The notes below the pieces were generated by a model. The model had not been told where the DNA came from. It saw only the letters and a list, made by a program, of their open reading frames with translations, and did not search any database. Shown here piece after piece: positions 44,861-55,741 of a stretch of DNA of 64,000 nucleotides. This DNA is from Cheiracanthium punctorium (Eukaryota; Arthropoda; Arachnida; Araneae; Cheiracanthiidae), in assembly GCA_038373885.1 (NCBI GenBank), contig JAWZYV010019969.1:186001-250000 (forward strand), read 5' to 3'. The position numbers and the translations under genes are program-made. Position 1 is the first letter of the stretch. Each line of letters starts with the position of its first letter.

Positions 44861-46513
44861 AAAAAACTGAAAATGGTTGCCAGATTTGGCATAAAATCAT
44901 TCATTCCTTTGCCACAAATCAATTCCAAGTATGTAGAATCGTGTGAAATTGGCAGTCATGAAGTAGAATTACACCCATTTTACGCCAAATTAAAAAGTAT
45001 TTGAAATAAACAGCTCAAAGTGTGTTACACAAAGTTGACAATTTTCAAATAGTAAGTTCGCTTAGACAACAGGGGTTTAGAATTAGCGATTATTCGTTTT
45101 TTTCAAAACAGAATAACTAATTGTAATTGATTTTAAAATAGCCATTTAGGCATTAGGTACGATCTGGCTAAATGGTATCTTTCTAAGCAGGGTGACTCTA
45201 AACCGCGAGTTCAAAAATGTTAGAACCCAATACCTTGAAAATGTAAAATAATTAAAATGCAGATTATTTAAAGCAGGTTCGGCCCAGCTGGAGTATTTGC
45301 TAATAGTAGAAATATTTGGTGGCGTTAACTATGCCATTATAGCAGTTATAGTACACTTTGGATATTTGCCTTCGAGGCGAGATGATATAATTCGTGGTGC
45401 TAAATACGCCAATCTGCAAAGGGTTATGTATATGAAAATATGGTAACGGTTTTCTGGGAACCTTAAATGAACAGTAATAATAGGTTCTCAGCATGTATAT
45501 AACGCTACATAATGAAAAGTCGCCATTGGTGGCAAGCTATCCCAGCTGTTCCGTAGTTTTTAACAAAGAAAACATATGAAGTACTGTTTTCTTAGAGCTA
45601 ATTATTAACTATACATATACGCAAGTCGCCAAATTATCATAATTCGCCATAATTGGCGAATACGCAAGGTGTTCCATGGGTTTCACATAATTAAAAATAG
45701 TGCGGAGTCTAAATTTTTATGTTCCAAGCAACATGCAAGAACCAAGCAATGAGTAGCTCGGTAACATTCTATCTGATCCAACCTCGTTGTTTTGTTTGTT
45801 GAAATTATGTCTTTTTTACAAATAAGCCTTATTAGGGCAGAATGCCTCATACGAAAAGCGAGCATAGCGGCATTGACCCCTAGTAGGAAAAAAAAAAAAA
45901 AAAAAAAACTGAAACTCTTCCAGCCGAGTGCGTAAATAAAATCTGGAAGAATTTCAGATTTTTTTAAAAAGTTTTTTTCAGGTAGAAGTACAATGACACA
46001 TTAACTGAATTAAAAAAAAAAACACATAAAAGTGAAACAAATCATACCTTTATTGTATTATATCTTAAATGCTGCATATATTAAGTATAAAAATAATACA
46101 AGTAGCGTACCAATTATAAGATTCACCCAGACATTGAATTAATAGGAATCTAGTCGTCTCAGTATTTTTAATTATTAATTACAATATTGCGGGTTCAATT
46201 ATATTTATGAAATGTTTTTCCGAAAGTAAGATGGTAAAAGATAAATCCCTCATTAGATCTTTTATTTTACGTTATTCCTAGGAAAAGTTTCTTTCTAAAT
46301 TGGACGAAAATGGCTAAAACAGAATATTTTCAGATATTAGGAAGGTGAAAAAGGAATGAATCGGGACTTCACGGAAGTGGTGTATAAATATAAAAGTCGT
46401 ATAAATGAGAAACGTATAAACGGTGCTTTACTGTTATAATGAAACTTCCGTACGTTTCCGTTCACTTTTCATTATTCCAAGCGTGAATAAAACGACCATC
46501 CAAGTATATCTTT
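44861..46513. other. AT-rich stretch, no gene seen
   Basis: A small palindromic stretch (AATTCGCCATAATTGGCGAA, about 45640-45659) and an A run (45889-45908) are the only features noticed. The frames at 45300-45494 and 45683-45865 (minus) have no domain. Confidence 0.35.
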
Positions 46514-46671
46514 CACAACTGCCTCCTCTTCTGATTTTATAGGCATTTATATTTTACCACTGTCTCCCACAGTTAGTTCAAATATGGAAAGACTGAATGT
46601 AAAATATAACTGTTTAAAATTTGTGGTAGAAAATCTTTGGGAATTCAAAATCGAAAGGATTGGCAGCTATG
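46514..46671. mobile_element. Type A MITE, diverged
   Basis: CACAACTGCCTCCTCTTCTG then ATTTTATAGG at the left, and AAAATCGAAAGGATTGGCAG then CTATG at the right, with TTTGTGGTAGAAAATC inside. No clean duplication. Confidence 0.5.
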
Positions 46672-47188
46672 CTCTAGCAAAAATTCTTCAGTTTGAAACT
46701 GTCACCTACTTAGCATGTAAAAGCCTCAGGAGATTTCCCGGTTTCATATTTGTCTGTTCCCATATCTATGCATGTTACATTTATTTGTCAGAGACGAATT
46801 ACGACTGTCATGATTAAGACTGATTTCTCTCATTTGTAGAATCAGAACTCGATTATTGCCGCAGTTTGGATTCACGAGGGAATGAGCGAATAAATTTACA
46901 TTTCGAGCACGCAAGCTTTGTGCAATTCAATATATTTTGCATTGCTGGGTTTTATTTACGAATTCTCGCTGTATATCACCAAAATAAACCGCACACCTCT
47001 CAAAAATGTTAATGCATAGTTCACGCAAGAAAACAACATTATCTTGACCACTTATGTATGCGATTTCTTCGGCGAAGTTCAACTTGTTATGTTTTCATAA
47101 ATGATGCTTTTAATAAAATTTTGAAGTAGTGAAATTATAATTTCATTCTATTGCATTTAATTTCTTAAAAAGCATCACTGTGTATAAA
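46672..47188. other. AT-rich stretch, no gene seen
   Basis: Nothing recognisable. Confidence 0.35.
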
Positions 47189-47360
47189 GCAGTAGCGGAT
47201 TATTTCAAGTTTGTCGGGGAGGCGGTTAGTTTTTCGGTGGGGGCTGTTAGTTAAAAGACTGACATATACATCCATTTTATGGAAGCAAAATAGGATCTTT
47301 TACATTAATTTCTTTCTTCTCGGGGGGGGGGTCCGTCCCCTCCCCCCCTTTAATCCGCCC
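47189..47360. mobile_element. MITE with GTAGCGGATTA / TAATCCGCC ends
   Basis: AGCAGTAGCGGATTATTTCA at the left mirrors TTTAATCCGCCCTTG at the right, with a G run followed by a C run near the right end. About 170 bp and non-coding; a different family from the CATAGCTGCCAAC group. Confidence 0.5.
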
Positions 47361-47444
47361 TTGTGTACAAGGTGTTTCACGAAAGCAAAGGAATCAACTT
47401 TATAACAATATATAATAACCACTGATCGGCGGACTGATGATGGC

Positions 47445-47672
47445 TATAGCTACCAACCCTTCCGACCAGAAGATTTTTTACTACCAGTTTTTATTTAATT
47501 TACTCACAGACTAACTGAAGAACGTTTTTTAATGCAGCACCATGTGGTATATACCTTGAGGTAAGGGATTTATTTATTTACCTTTACATGCCCAAACTTT
47601 TATTTTAAAGTAAACTGGTTAAAAATTCTTATTGAAAATTTCCCGATAAAATACGAAGAGTTGGTAGCTATG
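47445..47672. mobile_element. Type A MITE with longer interior
   Basis: TATAGCTACCAACCCTTCCG at the left and CGAAGAGTTGGTAGCTATG at the right; AAAATTTCCCGATAAAATAC inside. At 228 bp it is about 65 bp longer than the others, so it may hold a small insertion. Confidence 0.6.
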
Positions 47673-47820
47673 CCGGTGCCGATCAGAAAGATTTTACTAC
47701 AGTTCTATGTATATCAGATTCATTCAAAAAAATAGTCATCAGCAAAAGTCCCGTCCTAACTAAAAATTATATTTGAATAACGTTTGATTTAATAACTAAA
47801 ATGCATGTTACACATACGTC

Positions 47821-47963
47821 AAGAATTCCGGAATTCCCACTTTCGGTAAACCGTAATTTTTGTGTTAGAACATAGCAAAACATTCCTAAATAGGTGCTTG
47901 ATAATTATGAAATATGTTGTTTACAAAAAGTGGTTCGTTATATTCCGGTATTGTTGGCAGTAA
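47821..47963. mobile_element. Type B MITE, left end worn
   Basis: GTTGTTTACAAAAAGTGGTT, CGTTATATTCCGG and TGTTGGCAG form the right end; AATTCCGGAATTCCC is the only trace of the left. A further left-end fragment lies at 48208-48260 (CATAGCTGCCAACTATTCTG, then GAATATGATCAACCACC). Confidence 0.5.
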
Positions 47964-48394
47964 TGTGTTTACCCGATATTTATTACTCTTACCTGACTCT
48001 AGGACGAACTACATTGGTCTGCAGTTGCAAATAGGTTGAGAAACGCTACTGTTAAAATATGCTGCAGGAAATGAAAATATATTTTTTAAATTTCATCAAC
48101 ACTAGAACTGGGTTTCTTTCAAATCCGATATTCTGTGTACGTGAATGTTGGACATAGAGTCCCTGCCAACCACTATTAGAAAAATTTCTCTTTCGTTTTA
48201 GAAAATCATAGCTGCCAACTATTCTGGAATATGATCAACCACCATTTCAAAGCAGGAATTTTGTGTGAAAGTTGAGCAAAATGCGAACGCCAGCTCTGCT
48301 GTAGGCTATTAATGCTGTTAACGGGAAAAGTTGAAAGTGTATTTAGAAAATAGCCGGCGAAGCTTGTAAATCAGTTTTAGGTGTCGATTTAATA

Positions 48395-48875
48395 TACAGG
48401 GTGCCCAAAGTCCTTGACACATTTAAATCCCTGCCTAAACTAAAAAGACACATTTCCCTGTCTAAAACGCTTCCAGTTTCTAAAAACTTTTCATCCCAGG
48501 TCAAAATGCTGTTTCGACTAGGAAGGTTTTTCTTAAACATGTTACGAAACTTTCTCTGATATGTAGTTATGGATTTGTATTTGAAATACCAACATATGCA
48601 ATGCGCTTTTTCAATTGCAGTCGCCTTAGCTAGAATAAATATTCCCGCACCGTCAGTGCTATTTGAAACTGACGGAAAATCCCTATTGGCTCATATTGCT
48701 GAAAACTCTAGATGCAACGCCACCTATGAACATATTTTGGAAGCAATTTTCTTTTAGGATGGAAACATAAATTCTTGATTCTGAGAAGCATTATTGTGCG
48801 GACGGCATATTTATACAGCAATTTGTTGCTTTTCTGTGAATTTTTGAAATGTGTCAAGGACTTTTCGGACCAATA
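48395..48875. mobile_element. Inverted-repeat element, CAGGGTGCCC start
   Basis: TACAGGGTGCCCAAAGTCCT then TGACACATTTA is mirrored by AAATGTGTCAAGGACTTTTC then GGACCA. The CAGGGTGYCC start resembles mariner-like termini. Most of the interior, and the right end, also occur at 37826-38190, where the left end is missing. Confidence 0.55.
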
Positions 48876-49394
48876 TATATTTCAATTCTGAAGAGTTTTA
48901 TGTGAAAAAAAAAAGGCGTTTTGAAAGGCTCGTTCCTGTATATATGATTATAATGATGTAGATTTTCGTGTAATTGATGACGTCACAGCAGTTTTGACAT
49001 CCGATCGAAATATGCAAGAAAATAAAAGAAGCATTCGTTTAGCATGTTAATTTTTTAAATAAATACGATTAATTAACTTGAAAATATCTCATCAATTTTA
49101 AATATATATTTACTGCTGTTAGGAATGTTTTATGCGAATACAAATGTTTTTTCAAACAATCCCATTAAACCTACCTGTTTCGTTAATTCAAATCAACAAT
49201 TATTCATAAGTATTCTACTTATTATCAAAATTTCCTATTATAATTACAAACTAAACCGATTTTAATGTTAAGATAGATACACTTATTTCATTTGCATTCC
49301 AAGTTAACTAGAACTTTTGGAACAGTGTTTCAAGCCATTAATAAAGTTGTGAATGAAACTGTAAATTACGTACTTATTCTATTCAAGTAATGAC

Positions 49395-49547
49395 GTTATG
49401 GGCACCGGCAGCATAGGGCAAGGCGTGCCCCCCTGGATTTTTGTATGCAGAGTTTTCCCTTGCTTTTTTGCTTTTTCCAACATGGTAACCATATGTAAAA
49501 GTAGTCTTTGCCCCCCCCCTGGGAAATATTCTCCCGGGCCACATGAC
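49395..49547. mobile_element. 153-bp insertion unique to copy 2
   Basis: The copy-1 text AAGTACCGACGGTTACAG is interrupted here. The insert starts GTTATGGGCACCGG and ends CCCGGGCCACATGAC, weakly inverted. ATGAC lies at both sides (49390-49394 and 49543-49547). GC-rich with a C run. Confidence 0.55.
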
Positions 49548-49795
49548 TGACGGTTACTGATTAGAACAAATTTTGTTCAGTTAAGGTAAAGTTGGAGCGA
49601 TTCAAAAGTTAATAGAACGTTTTTGACACTGCGCAAATCAGCTCCCTTCAATTTACGCTTCTTCAGAATGTTTTAAGATTCTATTTAATAAACCATAATT
49701 ATTTTCCTTGGAAGTTTTAAAATACATTGTGCCTACATTGTGCCCATTTTACAAATACGAGTTTGACGTATTTGGCTTTTTTCTTCCATAAAATA

Positions 49796-50345
49796 ATTCT
49801 CAGAATCGAAATCTACACTAAAATCGGTTCCTAAAAGTGTTTTACAAACTTCTTCTTCGCCTACTAAAACTGTTCTACAAGCGTATTCTAACTATACTTC
49901 ACCATTATATATACTGTTTGGAAAGTGCATCATAATCCGCGAGTAACCCGTGTTCGTCTTTCTTGTTCCACAAAATAATTTCTTAGAATCGAAATCTATA
50001 CTAAAATCGGCTGCTAAAACTGTTTTACAATCTTCTTCTTCGGCTACTAAAACTGTTCTACCAGCATATTCTAACTACACTTCACCATTATATATACTGT
50101 TTGGAATGTGCATCATAATCGACAAGTAACCAGTGTTTGTCTTTCTTGTTCCACAAAATACTTCTTCAGAATCGGAAATCCGTATTACAATCGCCTAACG
50201 AAACTGTTTAGCAATATTCGTCAGGATATTCTAACTATACATCACCTTTATAAATACTGTTTTGAAAATGTATCGTAATCCATGAGTGTACCATATTTGC
50301 CTTTCTTGTTTTATAAAATACTTCCTTGAAATTGAAATCCATATC
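49796..50345 (-). repeat. Tandem array of about 180-bp units, copy 2
   Basis: About four units start near 49796, 49980, 50165 and 50330. The best conserved pair differs by few bases and has a period of about 184 bp. On the minus strand a unit reads RTVLVAEEEDCKTVLAADFS, then IDFDSK. DCKTVL followed by (A/G)DF resembles DCKTALVGDFN of the endonuclease fragment at 44545. The resemblance is short and could be chance. Confidence 0.7.
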
Positions 50346-51085
50346 AAAATCACTTACTGAAAGTGGTTTAAAATCTATGTAAGCGTATTATCATTTCATT
50401 TGTAATAAACTGCTGCATTCGACAGTTTTTCGCCAATAATGGAAGATATCGCCAAGCTGTTTTATATTTTATATATAAGTTTTAGATTTGAGGAGCTGTA
50501 TTTCAGAGCCAAACTTGACGATAACAATCAAAAAATAGCAAACCTTGGCGACTTTCAGTATTTTATTCACCCCCTCCCCCTGCGCTATCTGGCAACCCTA
50601 ATGAAAAATACAATGAAAGCATGTCGACGTAAATTAGTCAGCAAAAACAAGTTGACATTAAAACTCGGACTGAACAAAGAAGCACTTTAGTGACCTGCCC
50701 CACCCAAAAAAATAAATAAATGAAATAAAATAAAATTCGAAGATGTGGTTAGTGGTTAAATTTGTCTTCAGAAAATAAGAAAAAACTAAATTTTAAATTA
50801 AAGTTGCAATAATTAATTATATATGGATGTAGAGTTTTATAAACTTAAAAATTGTTGATTGCTGTTTCAATGTTTGAGCTATAATTTTAACTGTTGTTTT
50901 AAAAATAAATTTTAACGAAATTTAATAAAATGGTGAAGAGGAACCTGAATTTTAATTTTTCCACACAAATGGGAAATATCCGTCCATAAACCTGTGGTAG
51001 TATCTATTGTCAGTCACGTCGAAGATCCTCGGGTATCGACTCACTAAGACGTAGGTGAAAGTTTTCTTAGTTTACGATCTCACGT

Positions 51086-52451
51086 CAGATAAGACCTTTA
51101 TTCTTGGTCTTGATTTTCAAACACTTTAAAATTCTCCTGTGACCTAAATGCATTTTGAAAATGATTTAGAATGCTGTCTTTGACATTTTGAATTTACCAC
51201 TAGATTTCAAATCATGAGAAGCATAATTTGATTAAAATTCTTTTACAGTTAGGAACTTCGCGAAAACAACGTGTTTCTTACAAGACCTACAGGATTTAAC
51301 TTTTGAAGTGTCAGGAAAGGAACACGTATTACCTGTTCAACTTTTGAAATTAGAGAATAGCATTTCTCTCGGGAGTCGGTGCGTGTTTACTACTACGAGT
51401 GTGTTCAAAAGAATTTATCACAGAACAAATTTATAAGTTCGCACAAAATCTTGCATTCTCTTTTGAAACTTTATTTAATTTATTTCGTCGTTAAGATTCG
51501 ATGCGAGAAAGAAAACGTGTCAGCTAATATTTTCAAATTTCTAACTTTTGCATCTAAATATTTAACCAATATAGAATTATTTTCAGGTGCTCAATTCTTG
51601 AAGATCTAATAAATGAATGAAATCTCTAGTGATGAAGGTATAGTGAAGAATAGCCTTTGTTAAGTATTTATATTGAAGAATGGGTAATTACATATTTTTG
51701 GGTAATTTATATAAATATGCTGCTGAAAACAACAAAAACACCTTTTTTCCCTTAAAACGCTTATTATAATATTTTTGGATTAGTAAAGGAGTGATGGAGA
51801 CGCCATATCGGTAGACCCTTACTGGGTAAAAACTGTGAAATGCCTCATATTTTCTAAATTGAATACTGTTTAGAATAAATAACTGAAGATGGGGAATGTG
51901 GCCATTATAGTAAATGGACTTAGGTTCGTTTAAAAAAAATCTGGCAAATGAAGAATTTTTTACTTTTTTTTTTATAATTTGGTTAAGTGTTCGTGAAACT
52001 TTTAAACGCTTCATGCTGTACTATTACACTTACTTATTCAACTCTCACCGTATATGCAGGTCAAATTTTGAAACAGGCTCTCTTACTTCCCAATTTTCAG
52101 TTGGCATGAAATCTTGTCTGCTAATGTATCAACCGGAATCACTAACCTTCACATAATATAAAAACCACTTTGTTTAACCAGTAATTTTTGATTTAAAATT
52201 TTACACGATGTGCACTAGTTATGACTAATTACAGTTTTCTCAAACTATCAATCGCTGGGTGGGGCCTTCGTAATGAGAATTAGCGCCCGCAGAAAAATTA
52301 TTTCTCGTTCAAGATATGAAGCAAACTCACGGAATCGAAAAAATTTGACGTGGACAACACATGACTTCCTTGCACGTCTCTTAAAAATATATTCGGCACT
52401 TAATTTAAACTCATTTTGTTCGAAAGAGATAAAATACTGCAATAACACTAA
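51086..52451. other. AT-rich stretch, no gene seen
   Basis: Several 76-108-codon frames overlap on both strands (51379-51609, 51688-52014, 51914-52156, 52248-52458). None has a domain I can name. Confidence 0.35.
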
Positions 52452-52645
52452 GGTTTAGCGATTTCTAGCCAAATATTTCCAACATCGCCAAGCTGGGTTC
52501 AATTTGAAAGAATTGTTTTTGACAGTAACTGGGCGATATCTCCCCAAAAGCCGACAAACTTGAGATAGTTTGCGAGCTTTTGGGGATAGCCAAAATACTA
52601 ATTGACCCCAGACTTTCAATGAATTGACCGGAAAACTTTACATGC
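52452..52645 (-). mobile_element. Fragment of the ACTTCCTTG-terminus element
   Basis: Read on the minus strand it gives TTGGCTATCCCCAAAAGCTC, TCTCAAGTTTGTCGGCTTTT, CAAATTGAACCCAGCTTGGC and TTTGGCTAGAAATCGCTAAA. These match 63770-63910 and 6800-6940. The terminus itself is missing. Confidence 0.75.
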
Positions 52646-52880
52646 CTTTTTTAAAACAAATAGCAGACAACCTAAAACAAAAAATTACACTTTCGTGATT
52701 TACAGCTTATACAGCTCCGATTCAAAATATTACAATAATGCAAAAAAGAATTTGTTTACTGTTGCTAGATTTTCAAGATTAAAAAAAAAAAAAACGCGGA
52801 AAGGATATGCAGTAGGCTGTCACTCGACTGACATCATTGAAGCGTTATGTCCAGTTGCTCTGTTGAACGTTCCTACGATT

Positions 52881-53000
52881 AATACGCTTGTAGTGTGTGA
52901 CGTCATGGTAGGCAAATTAATCAATAGGCTTGTAGCATGTGACTTGTTGGTAGGCAAACTAACCAGTAGGCTTGCTCTACGTTACGTCACTTTGCCATTT
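52881..53000 (+). repeat. Tandem 42-bp unit, 2.7 copies
   Basis: AATA(C/G)GCTTGTAG followed by TGTGAC and TGGTAGGCAAA(T/C)TAA(T/C)C recurs at 52881 and 52923, with a worn third unit from 52965. 42 bp is 14 codons, so the overlapping frame 52695-53033 has a repeat peptide (V-x-CD-x-x-VGKL), probably without meaning. Confidence 0.8.
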
Positions 53001-55269
53001 GTTCGCAAACATGGTACAGCCCTGCCAAAATAGCATCCTCCTGAATTTCTGAATGTGGTGTTTCCAAACCTGAAATGTATTCATTTTATTACGTTAATTA
53101 AAATCATTACTCAAGTTTAGCTAAAAGTTATCACTATATTCATTGACTGTTAGACAGTACAAAATTCCCTGTGTCAGCTAGTATAACATGAATGATTATT
53201 CTCATTTGCCACAATAATTTTTAACTATTTAAAAAAATGTTAGAACTATTTAATATCTAAGCTGAACCAATTTTAATTTCCATATATCCAATATAGCGAT
53301 ACTTTGTAAATCCTCCATGGTTCTGTCTCGTGTAAAACATCAAGCTGTGTAATATTGAGGAGCAATTTAGAATCGCTTATTTGCGAATAAGACGTTAGTG
53401 TTGCAGAGTATACAAATTTCACACTTTTTTTAATTTATGACGTCAAGGTTTAACTGCCGTAAAAGATACACCAAACTCATTTTTAGTAAAAAAATTCCTA
53501 AAAATCTGCAAATTATGCTACATATTCAGAGAGAAGTATTTTTAAAAGAAAATGTTCTCCTCTATCCGATAATGTAAATGCCTTTTTCTGCAAACATAAT
53601 TACCGCCGTTATTACGAAATAGGTCAGGAAAAACTTAAAAAATCGTTTAAAATTAAAAAATTTCTAAAATTTTAATAGTTATTCTACTACTTGGGGTGTA
53701 GACTAATCCAACGAATCAGAGATCATTAAAATCGGTTTAGCTATTTTTGAGTTATGAATATTGTAACAAACCATCTTTGTTATATGTATTTAGATTAAGT
53801 CTTGATTCAATTTCTGGTTTTTAATAATTTAAATAAGCTGTGATTATGGAAATTTTTAAATGCGAGGTTTGGATGAGATGAAAGAAAGGAAATTAAGCCT
53901 GGGTGTCACTTTTCTTCAGCCTTTGTTTCTGCAGAACAAAAATTTACTTTTGACTTATCAAACTGTTCCATTCCTGTAGAGTAACTCAATAATCGCCCGT
54001 TTTCAGAATATGAAATCGGCAAATCAATTTATCAACTGTTAAAATTTGTTTTCTGACAGAAGTAAACGACAACAAAATTGATTTTTCCAGCACAAAATAC
54101 TCGTATATTTTGTTCTAATAACATAGAAGTTTGTTATCGTCTGGCCGTCTTGTATTCTCAACTTATTGACTCTCCAGTTATTAAATTCTGAGAAACTGTC
54201 TTCGAGATTAAATTTAGTAAGATGTATTGGAGATACATTCTACCGTTCAATTACAGAACTCGAAACACACACACATGGAAGAATCAAATTTTATATAAGC
54301 AGTAAGGTTGTGATAAAAAGAAAAAAATATTTTATTCACAAGGAGACTATAACTCAGAGAGATCACACAAGCGAGACGTTTGGAGCCATTTACTAGCATT
54401 TATATTCTCTCCGAGTACATTTTCTGAGAAAAGTATTAGAATGTTAATCAAACTTCTTAGGTCGGTTAGTCTTCTCTTTGTCCAAAGTGGAACATGTAGC
54501 AGTACAAAATAACAACTTGTTACTTCTTTATATTATTATTATTATTGTTAAACCTTTTTTTAACTAGGGAATTTTAATCAACACTTTTTGCGTGGATGTA
54601 ACAGTTAAAAAATGAAAGTTTATGATGCAGTTTTCATACCCTATTTGTAAATGGTTAATGATAACCAATCGGCCATATTCAGCGTAACATATAGATATAC
54701 AGAGTATTTCATAAGATGTGATAGAATGCATCTAAAGAACAAATATTTGTGATACAGACGACGTTCGTTTTTGCGAAAATCTTTTTTACGAACATTTGCG
54801 ATTTTACAAACTAGCGAGTAGTCCCTGATACACTCCCATAGACTATTTTACGACTGGATTTTATTTGATTTGTCCCCACGGGCTCGTAAAAACGATCGTC
54901 GACTGAGCGAAACATTGTCGTGGCGCGTGGTAATTTTAGTTCGAAGTACTGTTGACTCAAAAATAAATCGAAATTTATTAATTTCGATATGAATTATGAT
55001 TAAGTTTTCTATGGCAAAAAATTTTTCTTTAAATATGTCACCCTCGGTTGTCATTCTATCACTCCTTAAACTTTTTATTAAGATATGAAACATAGATATG
55101 TGTGTGTGTAATTTTTTCAAAGGTTCATTTTGTAAAGACTTGATTTCAAAAGCCGCAAAATATCTTTTTTTTTAAAAACCACTAATTAAATACAAAGAAA
55201 TAATTGTATTTTAAACAAAGATCGCTGCATCAAATCAAAATCGAACTATTTCACTAAAAAAAAAAACTA
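53001..55269. other. AT-rich stretch, no gene seen
   Basis: There is a TAT microsatellite at about 54530-54548. No domain-bearing frame. Confidence 0.35.
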
Positions 55270-55530
55270 TATTTAATAAGAACTTTTTGTTACATTTATT
55301 TTCAAACTTGTTTGCTTTGAAGTTCCCGCTTATAAATACTCGTGAACAATAACGTGAACTATATAACAGCAGTTTCTGGTAGCACAGTTGAAAGAAATTT
55401 ACAGTTCCTGGGGCAAACACAAACTGGCAGAGGATGAGTGGAAATCGAATCCACGACCGTACATCTAAGCTCCGCTGAGAAGGATAGTGAAACGCTTGCA
55501 GCTGTGGTAAAGCTGGATGCACCCTAGCGT
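55270..55530 (-). mobile_element. tRNA-derived SINE, minus strand
   Basis: On the minus strand, TTCTCAGCGGAGCTTAGATG then TACGGTCGTGGATTCGATTT contains a B-box-like GGATTCGATTTCC with a plausible A-box region before it. CCAGTTTGTGTTTGCCCCAG and an A-rich end (AAATGTAACAAAAAG) follow. It is too diverged to assign the tRNA. The 99-codon minus frame over it is spurious. Confidence 0.45.
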
Positions 55531-55572
55531 ACAACGTAGGATTGAATAAGAAAACGCATTACTCGACATTTG

Positions 55573-55735
55573 CATAGCTGCCAACTTGTACGATTTTTCC
55601 GTACAGTTACTCACCACTATTTTCTAAAGGTATGTTTCCTACATAATACAATTACATTTATTTTCATATAAGAACTGCTGTAGAAAAATAGTGATGGTTA
55701 ATTGTATGGAAAAATCGTTCAAGTTGGCAGCTATG
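55573..55735. mobile_element. Type A MITE with CATTTG duplication
   Basis: A 163-bp copy runs CATAGCTGCCAACTTGTACG to CAAGTTGGCAGCTATG. CATTTG is exact on both sides (55567-55572 and 55736-55741). ACTCACCACTATTTTCT keeps the family motif in worn form. Confidence 0.85.
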
Positions 55736-55741
55736 CATTTG

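Larger units (their letters stand above)
48453..51085 (+). repeat. Long dispersed repeat, copy 2
   Basis: Aligns with 37826-40719. It has four rather than three tandem units and one extra insertion (49395-49547), and it lacks the 730-bp segment of copy 1. The frame 50439-50690 is open here (MEDIAKLFYILYIS and on) but broken at 40120-40350 and at 59.3 kb, so it is probably not a gene. Confidence 0.8.
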
